Notes: generated from the letters alone by a model not told the origin. DNA of 64,000 bases from Flavobacterium praedii (GCF_026810365.1 NZ_CP113948.1:448001-512000); one strand, 5' to 3'; numbered from the stretch's first letter, positions 54,291 to 62,955 are shown. A program made the numbers and translations.

Positions 54291-55610
54291 TTATATTTTT
54301 GAAAGGTTGAAGGTTTGTGATAGTTGACCTGTTGCCGAAAGCAATTCGTAGTATTTCTGAATGACATCTACTTTTGCAATTGTCTCACTAATTTTTGATT
54401 TCAGTTGTTCTACGTCGGCTTCCAGTAAATCATTGGTGTCCGAAAGTCCATTTTCGTATTTGTCTTTAACAATTCGATAATTTTCCGTAGCTTGTTCAAC
54501 AGCTTGGTTGTAAACTACATCTTGTTTTTGTGCCAAATCATAATTGGTAATGGCTTGTTGTACTTGTATTCGAATATTGTCTTTTAATAATTCTTCAGAG
54601 TTTTTTACTTCAAGTGCTTTGCTTTCTGCAATTTTTACCTGAGTTCCATTTTTGATAATACCACTGATATCGTATGATAATCCTACTCCAAAAAACATGG
54701 CATTTTCTAATGTAATAATGTTGTTCAAATTTAACGCAGCATATCCTCCAACCAAAGCAACATTTGGATAATAATCTCCTTTGGCCATGCTTACATTGTA
54801 TTGAGTGGCTTTTTCTTGATATTGTATTGCTTGTAAATCTTTTCGGTTTTCAAAAGCAGGTTGTTCATCCGATGGGACTGAATTCTTTGGAAAGTTAATT
54901 AAATCACTTTCTTGAACTTTTATTTTAGTCTCGGTTGGTAATTTCAACAATGTTACCAAATAGTAATTAATGATTGTTTCATTATTTATTGCTTCGTCCA
55001 AGGACAACTGAATTTTTGAAACCTGAAGCTGAGATTTCAATAGATCGTTACGGGGAATAATGCCGTTTTTTTCTAGGGCAGTAAAATCAGTTACTCTTTG
55101 TTCTGCACTTTTTTGATTTTCCTTTAATAGCTCAATGGTTCTTTGTGTTTTGTACAAATTGGCATAATAGTTTATCACTCTCATGGCTATATCTTCTTTG
55201 GTTTTCGATGCCATTGCATTTTCAGCTTGGAATAGATTATCCTGAAGTTTGATGCCATTTTGAATTTTCATCCCTGCAAAAACAGGTACTTTTAAACTGG
55301 CTTGGCCAATTAGTAATTGATCAGGTGCAGGAAGTGCTTTTGCTCCTGCATTAAACTGTAAATCAACAGTTGCTTCTGTTAAACGAAGGTATTGACCGGT
55401 AATTTTTAAATCAGGATATTGATTGTTTTTAACCGATTGTAATTCTTGTTTTTTGGTTTCCACTTTAGTATTGGCTAATGAAACCTCATTGCTTTTTGTC
55501 CAAGCCAATTGTATGGCTTCTTCCAACTTTAAGTTGGTTTTCTCTTGGGCATTTATGGATGTAATCCCAAAGAAGAATCCCCCAATGAATATTATAGAAC
55601 TAACTTTCAT
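54291..55610 (-). CDS. tolC: TolC-family outer-membrane efflux channel
   Basis: A 439-residue exported protein (signal peptide about 1-21, ending INAQ) with the two duplicated TolC helical repeats: LKLEEAIQLAWTKSNEVSLA opening the first and NSEELLKDNIRIQVQQAITN in the second. Trimer forms the exit duct of the efflux system. Its start overlaps the end of the TetR gene by 11 bases. Confidence 0.93.
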   Translation of the reverse strand: MKVSSIIFIGGFFFGITSINAQEKTNLKLEEAIQLAWTKSNEVSLANTKVETKKQELQSVKNNQYPDLKITGQYLRLTEATVDLQFNAGAKALPAPDQLLIGQASLKVPVFAGMKIQNGIKLQDNLFQAENAMASKTKEDIAMRVINYYANLYKTQRTIELLKENQKSAEQRVTDFTALEKNGIIPRNDLLKSQLQVSKIQLSLDEAINNETIINYYLVTLLKLPTETKIKVQESDLINFPKNSVPSDEQPAFENRKDLQAIQYQEKATQYNVSMAKGDYYPNVALVGGYAALNLNNIITLENAMFFGVGLSYDISGIIKNGTQVKIAESKALEVKNSEELLKDNIRIQVQQAITNYDLAQKQDVVYNQAVEQATENYRIVKDKYENGLSDTNDLLEADVEQLKSKISETIAKVDVIQKYYELLSATGQLSQTFNLSKI

Positions 55611-56226
55611 AGGTCAAGAGGGCTTTAATGGTTTGTTGTATGTGCATTGTTAGAGTTGTTTTTATATAGGTATTGTATTTCTCTTCGGTGTTTAATTCTA
55701 ATAAATTTTCATAAAAAGGTTTATTCATATGAAAATGAAAATAGGTACCAAGAATGGTAGGTGTGATTAGCGGAACTATTATATCTTTTCTAAAAAAACC
55801 TTTCTCTTGCCCATCTTGGATAATGGCTTCGAGTGTTTTTAGATTTCCTTTTTTTAACTCGGTAAATGCCTCCATATTAATTTCTCTCTTTTGAGAGGAA
55901 AATTCAAAATGTACAATTTTATAAATGCATCTGTTGCCGTTGATTTTATAAATATAAAGTTCAATAAGTTTATTTATTTTTTCAGCAGGATTTAAATCTT
56001 CCAGAATTAAATTATCCAATTGTAATTTAATATCTGTTGCACGGTAAATGATGAGCGACTCTAGAAGTTGTTCTTTGGAACCAAAATAATAGGATATCAT
56101 TGCGATATTTATTTTGGCTTCTTTGGCAATATCTCTAATCGATGTGCCATCAAATCCTTTTTCGGCAAATAGCTTTTCGGCTACTTGAATAATTTGAATT
56201 TGTTTGTCGTTAAAGTCAGTTTTCAA
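55600..56226 (-). CDS. TetR-family repressor of the efflux operon
   Basis: A 208-residue regulator. The N-terminal DNA-binding domain (IIQVAEKLFAEKGFDGTSIR, then DIAKEAKINIAMISYYFGSK) is typical TetR, and the C-terminal part forms the ligand pocket. The gene opens with TTG at 56226, since no ATG precedes the DNA-binding domain. First gene of the operon, it overlaps tolC by 11 bases, so repressor and pump are made together, the pattern of a self-limiting circuit. Confidence 0.92.
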   Translation of the reverse strand: MKTDFNDKQIQIIQVAEKLFAEKGFDGTSIRDIAKEAKINIAMISYYFGSKEQLLESLIIYRATDIKLQLDNLILEDLNPAEKINKLIELYIYKINGNRCIYKIVHFEFSSQKREINMEAFTELKKGNLKTLEAIIQDGQEKGFFRKDIIVPLITPTILGTYFHFHMNKPFYENLLELNTEEKYNTYIKTTLTMHIQQTIKALLTYES

Positions 56227-56252
56227 TGCTTTATTTTTTATTCGATGCGAAA

Positions 56253-56285
56253 TTAAACAACTGTTTAAATTAAACGATTGTTTAA
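56253..56285. promoter_or_regulatory. Paired palindromic operator of the TetR operon
   Basis: Two 16-bp palindromes stand side by side with one base between: TTAAACAACTGTTTAA (56253-56268) and TTAAACGATTGTTTAA (56270-56285). Arms TTAAAC/GTTTAA are identical. They lie 27-59 bases upstream of the TetR start, where a repressor would block the promoter. Confidence 0.75.
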
Positions 56286-56451
56286 TATATTTTTAACATT
56301 ATTTTAACGGTTTAAAAAAGGCTGTGATTCCCTATAAATTCGGGATCCAGTCTAAATTATGGAAGAATTCAATTTTGAAATAGAAATATTTTTAAGATCT
56401 TTTTTAGAAATAATTATGGTAAAATGCTGGAGGTTTATTTTTACTAAATTA

Positions 56452-56925
56452 TTATAATTTCTCCTTGATTGGAATCCAAATTTCTTCTTCTGAGTTGGGG
56501 TCTCCTTTTTTGTATTTTGCGCCCAATATTTCAAAATGGGGCCTGTGGTCTAAATTGTATTTTGAGTTGGGAATCCAATTGGTAAAGATATAATCAAAAA
56601 TTGCAGTACTTTGTCCTTTATGTTCGAAGACTGCATAAAGTCCACCCGTTAAAATGAACGACTCCATTTCGGGGGGAATGTTTTCAAAGCGAGTTACTTC
56701 AAGAGTAGCCCATTTCTCAAAATTAGCATTGGGTTTGAAAGCATCAAAATAAGCAATATCATAAACTTGAACCGCTAATAAATCGGAGCTTTTACTGTAT
56801 AGAATTTCATTACGTCTTGGCATAAAACTTTGCCATAATTCAGAAGTTTTATTATTGACAAGTGACATTTGTAATCGTTTGCCAATTAATTTCTTTTCTG
56901 ATAAAACTTCAATTCTTGGGTTCAT
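56452..56925 (-). CDS. GyrI-like small-molecule-binding protein
   Basis: A 157-residue protein with the GyrI/AraC effector-binding fold: PRIEVLSEKKLIGKRLQMSL at the start, WATLEVTRFENIPPEMESFI, then GGLYAVFEHKG and HRPHFEILG. No DNA-binding domain. Function unknown; the fold binds varied hydrophobic compounds. It follows a GNAT gene by ten bases downstream of trpA. Confidence 0.82.
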   Translation of the reverse strand: MNPRIEVLSEKKLIGKRLQMSLVNNKTSELWQSFMPRRNEILYSKSSDLLAVQVYDIAYFDAFKPNANFEKWATLEVTRFENIPPEMESFILTGGLYAVFEHKGQSTAIFDYIFTNWIPNSKYNLDHRPHFEILGAKYKKGDPNSEEEIWIPIKEKL

Positions 56926-56935
56926 TGTTAATTAT

Positions 56936-57388
56936 TTATTGAATGGATTTTTTTAAGCAAATACTAGTTTTAACATTTTTATATTGATCATAATTTGGAA
57001 TTATCTCATAACCCGATTTGTGATATAAAGAAATGGCTTCGGGATTGTTTTTCCCTGTTTCCAGAACACAACTGCTATAATGGAGTTCACAGGCCCAGAC
57101 TTCTAAAGCTGTCAAGACCAAACTAGCAATGCCTTTTCCTCGAAAATCGGGATGCACAAACATTCTTTTTATTTCAACAGTATCCGAATCAAATTCCTTG
57201 AAAGCACCACAACCAATAGCAACATCATCCTGATAACAAACGATAACATGATTGATTTTATCGAGTGTATTGTGCTGAGCGTAAAAATCATGATCTTCAC
57301 CGTCTTTCATTCTTAAAACTTCATCAAGTAAAACGACAAGGTTTTGAAAATCGATGTTTTCGGAAGTTGTTCGTATTGTGGTTGTCAT
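56936..57388 (-). CDS. GNAT-family N-acetyltransferase
   Basis: A 150-residue acetyltransferase with the acetyl-CoA motif VHPDFRGKGIASLVLTALE and NPEAISLYHKSGYEIIP near the end. Substrate unknown. It begins 20 bases after trpA ends and is probably carried on the same transcript. Confidence 0.85.
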   Translation of the reverse strand: MTTTIRTTSENIDFQNLVVLLDEVLRMKDGEDHDFYAQHNTLDKINHVIVCYQDDVAIGCGAFKEFDSDTVEIKRMFVHPDFRGKGIASLVLTALEVWACELHYSSCVLETGKNNPEAISLYHKSGYEIIPNYDQYKNVKTSICLKKSIQ

Positions 57389-57408
57389 TCCGTTTTTGCT
57401 TAAATTAT

Positions 57409-58170
57409 CTATCGAATCGCTTTCACAAACTCTGTAATTTTACCAATTCCATTCTCAGTCAAATGGGTGATAAAGGCACTTCCAATAATGGCTCCTTTGG
57501 CAAACTGAGTCGCTTGGTTGAAGGTTTCCGCATTATTAATTCCAAATCCAATTACTTGTGGGTTTTTTAGATTCATGTCGGCAATGCGTTTGAAATAATC
57601 TTCTTGGATACTTCCAAAACCAGATTGAGATCCCGTTACACTCGCCGAGCTCACCATATAAATAAATCCATCCGAAACGCTATCAATAAAACGAATGCGT
57701 TCTACAGAAGTTTGTGGTGTAATCAAGAAGACATTGATTAATCCGTATTTTTCGAAAGTGGCTTTGTATTGGTCTGCATAGACATCAACTGGAAGATCAG
57801 GAATGATTAAGCCATCGATTCCTATTTCGGCACATTTTTTACAAAAATTCTCCACCCCATATTGTAATATTGGATTGAAATAACCCATAATCACTAACGG
57901 AATTGTTACGCTTTGGCGAATGTCCTTCAATTGGTCAAATAAAATTTGTGTGGTCATTCCGTTATGCAACGCTTGGGTAGAACTCGCTTGAATGGTTGGT
58001 CCATCTGCCAAAGGATCACTAAAGGGCAATCCAATTTCGATCATATCGACACCATTTTTCTCTAAATCCTGAATGATTTGTACGGTGTCATTCAAATTAG
58101 GATATCCAGCTGAAAAGTAAATGGAAAGTATCTTTTTATCTTCTTGTAATTTTTGATTTATTCGGTTCAT
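57409..58170 (-). CDS. trpA: Tryptophan synthase alpha subunit
   Basis: A 253-residue TIM barrel that releases indole from indole-3-glycerol phosphate. The signature MIEIGLPFSDPLADGPTIQ contains the catalytic Glu and Asp, and VIGFGINNAETF near the end binds phosphate. The indole passes to TrpB. A GGCT-like gene separates it from trpB. Confidence 0.96.
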   Translation of the reverse strand: MNRINQKLQEDKKILSIYFSAGYPNLNDTVQIIQDLEKNGVDMIEIGLPFSDPLADGPTIQASSTQALHNGMTTQILFDQLKDIRQSVTIPLVIMGYFNPILQYGVENFCKKCAEIGIDGLIIPDLPVDVYADQYKATFEKYGLINVFLITPQTSVERIRFIDSVSDGFIYMVSSASVTGSQSGFGSIQEDYFKRIADMNLKNPQVIGFGINNAETFNQATQFAKGAIIGSAFITHLTENGIGKITEFVKAIR

Positions 58171-58226
58171 TTTTATATATTTTTTCAGACATTACATCTG
58201 TTTTTTTGAATTTTTAGTGTGCTAAT

Positions 58227-58547
58227 TTATATGGCCAAAGTATAAGCCCACGCTTTTTGATTGGATTGCAATTGTACTTCAATGCGTTTATAATGTTTTC
58301 CTTCGTAAAGATCGGCTTGATGAAGATCATTCATTGTAACTTCGTATAAAATTCCACTAATGGTATCGTTTGAGTCTTTGGTTTCCATAATGATAGGGTA
58401 GTGCACTAATCCAAATTCTTCTTCAATTTGAATTTCACTTAGTTCATAACCAATTAATGTCTCTGGAGTCCCTTGAAGAATACGTCCAAAAAGATTTTCT
58501 TGAACATCTGTATCTTGTAAAGTTCCGTAAGTGAATAATTTTTGCAT
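58227..58547 (-). CDS. Gamma-glutamylcyclotransferase-like (AIG2) protein
   Basis: A 106-residue protein with the GGCT fold: LFTYGTLQDTDVQENLFG at the N-terminus (the YGTL motif), and ADLYEGKHYKRIEV with the catalytic-type glutamate. Its substrate is unknown; many members act on gamma-glutamyl amines. Its location within the trp operon has no obvious logic. Confidence 0.82.
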   Translation of the reverse strand: MQKLFTYGTLQDTDVQENLFGRILQGTPETLIGYELSEIQIEEEFGLVHYPIIMETKDSNDTISGILYEVTMNDLHQADLYEGKHYKRIEVQLQSNQKAWAYTLAI

Positions 58548-58602
58548 AGATTCTATTTTTTGGAAATGTTAATTGTACCTAAATTTTATATGTTTGTCGA
58601 AT

Positions 58603-58730
58603 GCGTGTTAGGGATGGAAGCGGCATCTCCCGATTTAGAAAAACAAGGCTTTTTTGCCGTAGTTTTTGTTAATCGGGAATATAGCGTACAGCCCGACCCG
58701 ACCTTTTCGGGAGGGAAACACCCCAATTAT
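58603..58730 (+). repeat. Intergenic hairpin repeat family, copy D
   Basis: Begins GCGTGTTAGGGATGGAAGCG and ends with AATATAGCGTACAGCCCGAC ... GGAGGGAAACACCCCAATTA. TCCCGATT (58628-58635) pairs with AATCGGGA (58671-58678) and an inner AACAAGGC/GCC...GTT region extends it. It fills the trpB-GGCT gap. Confidence 0.8.
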
Positions 58731-58734
58731 TATA

Positions 58735-59916
58735 TTACAATTTGAAATAATCAATATAAGTGTTTAAGTCTTTGTCTCCTCTTCCCGAAAGATTAATGAC
58801 TACGATATCATCTTTTTTGAACTTCATTTCGTCGAGAACGGCAAAGGCATGGGCACTTTCGATGGCTGGAATAATACCTTCCATTTTGGAAAGTTGCAGT
58901 CCCCAATCCATAGCCTGCTCATCGGTAATAGAGATGAATTGCGCTCTACCCGAAGCAAACAAATGCGCGTGCATTGGGCCTACACCTGGGTAATCTAGCC
59001 CTGCCGAAATGGAATACGGTTCCGTAATTTGACCGTCTGGGGTTTGCATCAAAAGGGTTTTACTTCCGTGAATGATTCCAATTTTTCCCAAAGCGGATGT
59101 AGCGGCACTTTCACCTGAATCTACTCCTAAACCAGCTGCTTCGACAGCTATAATATTTACATCTGGATTGTCGAGAAAATGATAATAGGCACCTGCAGCG
59201 TTGCTACCACCACCCACACATGCAATCACATAATCTGGGTTTTCACGACCTTCTTTTTCCAGTAATTGTTCTTTGATTTCTTTTGAAATAACCGATTGAA
59301 AACGTGCCACCATATCGGGATAAGGATGTGGTCCTACGACTGATCCGATGATGTAATAGGTATCAACTGGGTTGTTAATCCAATCGCGAATGGCTTCGTT
59401 AGTAGCGTCTTTCAAGGTTTTAGAACCCGAAAGCGCTGGACGAACTTCGGCGCCGAGCATTTTCATACGTGCTACATTGGGTGCTTGACGCTTGATGTCA
59501 ATTTCTCCCATGTAGACGATGCATTCTAACCCCATCAAGGCACAAACGGTTGCTGTTGCCACACCATGTTGACCGGCACCCGTTTCGGCAATGATACGTT
59601 TTTTGCCCAATCGTTTGGCTAATAAAATTTGCCCAATGGTATTGTTGACTTTGTGTGCACCTGTATGACACAAATCCTCTCTTTTGAGGTAGATTTTGGT
59701 ATTGTATTGTTCTGATAAACGTTCTGCAAAATACAATGGAGTAGGGCGACCTACGTAATCTTTTAATAGTGCATCAAACTCTGCTTGAAACTCAGGATCT
59801 GCTGTTATTTTTAAATAATTTTGACGCAGTTCTTCTACATTTGGGTATAACATTTCGGGAATGTAAGCTCCTCCAAATTCGCCGTAATAGCCTTTTTCGT
59901 TGACGTTGTAACTCAT
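58735..59916 (-). CDS. trpB: Tryptophan synthase beta subunit
   Basis: A 393-residue PLP enzyme joining indole and serine. It has [25 protein letters not shown] with the Schiff-base lysine, [18 protein letters not shown], and [10 protein letters not shown] for phosphate binding. Normal length for TrpB1. It starts 23 bases after the trpF stop region. Confidence 0.97.
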   Translation of the reverse strand: MSYNVNEKGYYGEFGGAYIPEMLYPNVEELRQNYLKITADPEFQAEFDALLKDYVGRPTPLYFAERLSEQYNTKIYLKREDLCHTGAHKVNNTIGQILLAKRLGKKRIIAETGAGQHGVATATVCALMGLECIVYMGEIDIKRQAPNVARMKMLGAEVRPALSGSKTLKDATNEAIRDWINNPVDTYYIIGSVVGPHPYPDMVARFQSVISKEIKEQLLEKEGRENPDYVIACVGGGSNAAGAYYHFLDNPDVNIIAVEAAGLGVDSGESAATSALGKIGIIHGSKTLLMQTPDGQITEPYSISAGLDYPGVGPMHAHLFASGRAQFISITDEQAMDWGLQLSKMEGIIPAIESAHAFAVLDEMKFKKDDIVVINLSGRGDKDLNTYIDYFKL

Positions 59917-59939
59917 TTTTTTTATTTTAAATGATGAAT

Positions 59940-60659
59940 TTAAATTTTAAATGCATCGATTATTTCAATTTTTAAATCTTTCAATATTTTGATATCTTTC
60001 AGTCCTGGTTCAATTTCAAATTTACTGTTTATATCGATAGCATAAAGCGGTAAATTGGTTTTCGAAATTTCCTTTATGTTTTTTATTTCTTCGATTCCGA
60101 TTCCACCACTAAGGAAAAACGGTTTTGAGGATGGATAGTTTTCTAATATTCGCCAATCGAAAGTGATTCCGTTCCCGCCAGGTAATTTTCCTTTGGTATC
60201 AAAAAGAAAATAATCACAAACGGATTCGTAGGGTTTTAAAACGCTAAAATCAAAATTTTCATCAGCCGAAAATACTTTGATAATTTCAATTACAGCACCA
60301 GATTTAGCTTTTAATTCGGAACAGAATTCAACCGATTCCTGACCGTGTAATTGAATGGCTTGCAAATTGTATTTTGCTATTTTTGTTTCAATTATGGAAA
60401 TATTTTCATTGACAAAAACCCCAACTTTTTTAATTGATTTTGGTAAATTAGGCATATCTCCGTCAAAATAGCGAGCCGATTTTGGCCAAAATATAAATCC
60501 CATATAATCGGGTAGGAGTGAACCTACTTCGAGTATATTGTCGGGGTATTTCATGCCACAGATTTTAATACCACAGCCCCCCAACCCCCGAAGGGGGAGT
60601 TCTTGAGCGGATGTTGGTTGCAAATTTGTATTGGTCTGTTTTTCTGAAGATGATTGCAT
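59940..60659 (-). CDS. trpF: Phosphoribosylanthranilate isomerase with repeat-derived N-terminus
   Basis: The TrpF core (about 208 residues) begins at [11 protein letters not shown], whose KICG carries the catalytic cysteine, and has [18 protein letters not shown] and PFFLSGGI. In front of it the frame continues for 30 residues to the ATG at 60659. Residues about 19-30 ([12 protein letters not shown]) are encoded by a C-rich hairpin repeat at 60574-60602. The internal ATG after KICG would drop the catalytic cysteine, and there is no other usable start, so the repeat is most likely translated. Usual family length is about 200-210, against 239 here. Confidence 0.92.
   Translation of the reverse strand: MQSSSEKQTNTNLQPTSAQELPLRGLGGCGIKICGMKYPDNILEVGSLLPDYMGFIFWPKSARYFDGDMPNLPKSIKKVGVFVNENISIIETKIAKYNLQAIQLHGQESVEFCSELKAKSGAVIEIIKVFSADENFDFSVLKPYESVCDYFLFDTKGKLPGGNGITFDWRILENYPSSKPFFLSGGIGIEEIKNIKEISKTNLPLYAIDINSKFEIEPGLKDIKILKDLKIEIIDAFKI
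60574..60602 (-). repeat. C-rich hairpin repeat inside the trpF frame
   Basis: On the plus strand AGCCCCCCAACCCCCGAAGG, continued by GGGAGTTC. CCCCC (60585-60589) pairs with GGGGG (60593-60597) around GAA. It is translated on the minus strand as part of trpF. Confidence 0.8.
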
Positions 60660-60683
60660 AATGACTAATATTTATTAGTTGCT

Positions 60684-60710
60684 AATTCCCCCTTCGGGGG
60701 TTAGGGGGCT
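60684..60710 (-). repeat. C-rich hairpin repeat at the end of trpC
   Basis: AATTCCCCCTTCGGGGGTTA then GGGGGCT; CCCCC (60688-60692) pairs with GGGGG (60696-60700). Read on the minus strand the repeat supplies AGCCCCCTAA, which is the last codons and stop of trpC. Compare 60574 and 62956. Confidence 0.8.
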
Positions 60711-61486
60711 ATTTTTTTTATAAATTCCGTTGCTGCTTTTCCTGCATTATCGGTTTTCATAAAGTTTTCTCCAATCAAGAATCCTTTGTATCCGTATGGC
60801 TTTAATTCATTTATCGCTTCGACTGATGAAATCCCGCTTTCGGAAACTTTTACAAAATCATTCGGAATTTTTGAGGCCAATTCTTTGCTGAAATCCAAAC
60901 TTACTTCGAATGTTTTTAGGTTTCTATTATTTACACCAATCATATCTAATGTTGGCATAATCGATTTTTCTAATTCTTCTAAATTATGAACTTCCAATAA
61001 TACTTCCAATCCTAAACCTTTGGCAAATTCAGATAATGATTTGATTTCGTCTCTAGTCAAAACGGCTGCGATAAGCAAAATCAAATCGGCTCCGTGAGCT
61101 TTGGCTTCTAAGATTTGGTATTCGTCTACTATAAATTCTTTTCGCAAAAGCGGAATGTTTACAGAAGCTCTTGCCAAAAGTAAATCGTCTAGAGAACCTC
61201 CAAAATATTTTCCATCCGTCAAGACTGAAATCCCGCAAGCACCGGCACTTTCGTATCCTTTTACAACTTCTTCCACAGTGAAACTATAATTAATTTCAGC
61301 TTTGGAAGGGGAACGACGTTTGTGTTCTGCAATGATTCCAGAGTTACTGTCTCTTAAGTTTTGACTTAAAGAAATTGTTTTTTTACCAAAGAAAACTGAA
61401 GCTTCCAATTGTGAAACTGGAATAATGGATTTTTTGAGAATAACTTCTCTTTTTTTGTCAACTATTATTTTGTCAAGTATGTTCAT
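60701..61486 (-). CDS. trpC: Indole-3-glycerol phosphate synthase
   Basis: A 261-residue TIM barrel. Motifs: IIAEHKRRSPSKAEIN with the catalytic lysine, GGSLDDLLLAR, LLRKEFIVDEYQILEAKAHG, IGVNNRNLKTFEV and KVSESGISS. The C-terminus ends KKIAP followed by a stop contributed by a C-rich repeat, so the natural end may have been different. 41 bases separate it from trpF. Confidence 0.96.
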   Translation of the reverse strand: MNILDKIIVDKKREVILKKSIIPVSQLEASVFFGKKTISLSQNLRDSNSGIIAEHKRRSPSKAEINYSFTVEEVVKGYESAGACGISVLTDGKYFGGSLDDLLLARASVNIPLLRKEFIVDEYQILEAKAHGADLILLIAAVLTRDEIKSLSEFAKGLGLEVLLEVHNLEELEKSIMPTLDMIGVNNRNLKTFEVSLDFSKELASKIPNDFVKVSESGISSVEAINELKPYGYKGFLIGENFMKTDNAGKAATEFIKKIAP

Positions 61487-61498
61487 TTATTTTGATTT

Positions 61499-61560
61499 AA
61501 AGATTGAAAAATTTAAAGATTAAAAAATTTAAAGATTAAAAAATTTAAAGATTAAAAAAA
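61499..61560. repeat. 16-bp tandem repeat, four units
   Basis: AAAGATTGAAAAATTT (61499-61514) is followed by two exact copies of AAAGATTAAAAAATTT and a partial fourth. It lies between trpC and the four-helix-bundle gene. Such near-exact units suggest slippage. Confidence 0.85.
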
Positions 61561-61577
61561 TCCAATCTAAGTAAAAA

Positions 61578-61946
61578 TTAGTCTTTGATTTTAGTATTTA
61601 AATATTTTATAAAGTTTGATAAGTTTTGTGATATTTCGATACTTGTTTTATAACTTTCTTCAATTTCCATAGGGGCACAAAAACCAAGTTCACGAGATAC
61701 TATTAACATACTTCGCACTTCTGCACAACTTCCTTTTGAAATTTTCAAATATCGGATTAGTTGCTTATTGTTATTGTATTCTGAACCTTCTGCGATATTG
61801 TTGGTAATAGAAATAACTGCTCTTTTTATTTGGTCCTTAAAACCAAACTCTTTTTCAAAATATTTATTTTCTAATAATTTAAAAATCAATTTGGCTAATT
61901 GAATTCCCTTTTGGTAAACTTCAAACTCTTCAAATGATTTTGTCAT
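61578..61946 (-). CDS. Four-helix-bundle protein (23S rRNA intervening-sequence family)
   Basis: A 122-residue all-helical protein: FEEFEVYQKGIQLAKLIFKL, FGFKDQIKRAVISITNNIAEGS with the conserved NIAEG, QLIRYLKISKGSCAEVRSML, and a final helix. This is the family of proteins first seen inside 23S rRNA intervening sequences and related to the Avd accessory protein of diversity-generating retroelements. No rRNA, reverse transcriptase or variable repeat is nearby. The gene is in the trp operon between trpD and trpC and is followed by tandem repeats, as if it came with a small insertion. Confidence 0.88.
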   Translation of the reverse strand: MTKSFEEFEVYQKGIQLAKLIFKLLENKYFEKEFGFKDQIKRAVISITNNIAEGSEYNNNKQLIRYLKISKGSCAEVRSMLIVSRELGFCAPMEIEESYKTSIEISQNLSNFIKYLNTKIKD

Positions 61947-61959
61947 AATCTTTTAATTT

Positions 61960-62952
61960 TTAAATTATTAAATCTTTCAATTTTTTCAAAGCTAGAAAAC
62001 CTTTTCCGGATAATAAACTTTCTTTCGCTATTTGAAATCCTTCTAGAGTAGAGCATTTTGTAACGGTAGCAATCGCTATTCCTGCATTGGCACAGACTAC
62101 ATTGTTTTGGGCTTCATTTCCTTTTCCAGAAATAATATTCATAAACATTTCTGCCGATTCTTCGATGGTTTTACCGCCTTCAATTTCGTTTTGTTCCAAA
62201 AGCTGAACACCAAAATCAGTAGGATTTAGCATTCTTTCTTGTGTACTGGTTATCATTTTTGTTGGACCAGTCAAAGAAACTTCATCATAACCATCTAATG
62301 AGTGTAAAATTGTAAAATTGACTGGCGTGTTTTGATATAAATAACTATACATTCTGGCCAATTCAAGATTGAATACACCTACTAATTGGTTTTGTGGAAA
62401 CGATGGATTTACCATTGGTCCCAACATATTGAAAAAGGTTTTAACGCCCAATTCTTTTCGAATAGGGCCTACGTTTTTCATAGCAGGGTGAAACAAAGGA
62501 GCATGCAAGATAGCAATCCCTGCTTTGTCGATGCATTTTTCAAGAAAATCATTGTCGTTACTGAATTTTACGCCCAATTTCTCCATCACATTACTCGAAC
62601 CCGAAATGGAAGAAACACCGTAATTTCCGTGTTTGGCCACTTTTATCCCCGCTCCAGCGGCAACAAATGAAGCTAAAGTCGATATGTTGAAAGTGTCTTT
62701 CCCATCCCCTCCAGTACCGCACAAATCGATGGTGTTGTAATCGGACAAATCTACTCGAATGCACAATTCCAAAAGCGCTTCCCTAAATCCCGCTAATTCT
62801 TCGATGCTAATGCTTCGCATCATATAGACAGTCAAAAATGCTGAAATCTGACTTGGATTGTAACTCCCACTGGAAATATTAACCAATACATTTTTGGCTT
62901 CCTCTTTCGAGAGGATCTCGTGATTGATTAATCTATTTAATATATTTTTCAT
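61960..62952 (-). CDS. trpD: Anthranilate phosphoribosyltransferase
   Basis: A 330-residue enzyme adding phosphoribose to anthranilate. PRPP motif DLCGTGGDGKDTFNIST is intact, followed by KHGNYGVSSISGSSNVMEKLG and HAPLFHPAMKNVGPIRKELG. It has a Bacteroidota-type N-terminal helical domain (about 1-65). The 5' side, next to the start, is filled by a GC-rich repeat that ends in GGGGGAGGAAAATG, which happens to look like a Shine-Dalgarno site. Confidence 0.97.
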   Translation of the reverse strand: MKNILNRLINHEILSKEEAKNVLVNISSGSYNPSQISAFLTVYMMRSISIEELAGFREALLELCIRVDLSDYNTIDLCGTGGDGKDTFNISTLASFVAAGAGIKVAKHGNYGVSSISGSSNVMEKLGVKFSNDNDFLEKCIDKAGIAILHAPLFHPAMKNVGPIRKELGVKTFFNMLGPMVNPSFPQNQLVGVFNLELARMYSYLYQNTPVNFTILHSLDGYDEVSLTGPTKMITSTQERMLNPTDFGVQLLEQNEIEGGKTIEESAEMFMNIISGKGNEAQNNVVCANAGIAIATVTKCSTLEGFQIAKESLLSGKGFLALKKLKDLII

Positions 62953-62955
62953 TTT

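Noticed and set aside
56310..56355. Hairpin-like GATTCCC ... GGGATCC near the TetR promoter
   Set aside because: The stem is short with a mismatch and does not lie at a gene end; not enough to call a terminator.
60540..60573. Internal ATG of trpF (GMKYPDN) as start
   Set aside because: It would remove the KICG motif with the catalytic cysteine.
61499..61560. CRISPR-like periodicity
   Set aside because: Units follow each other with no spacers and no cas genes are near; it is a plain tandem repeat.
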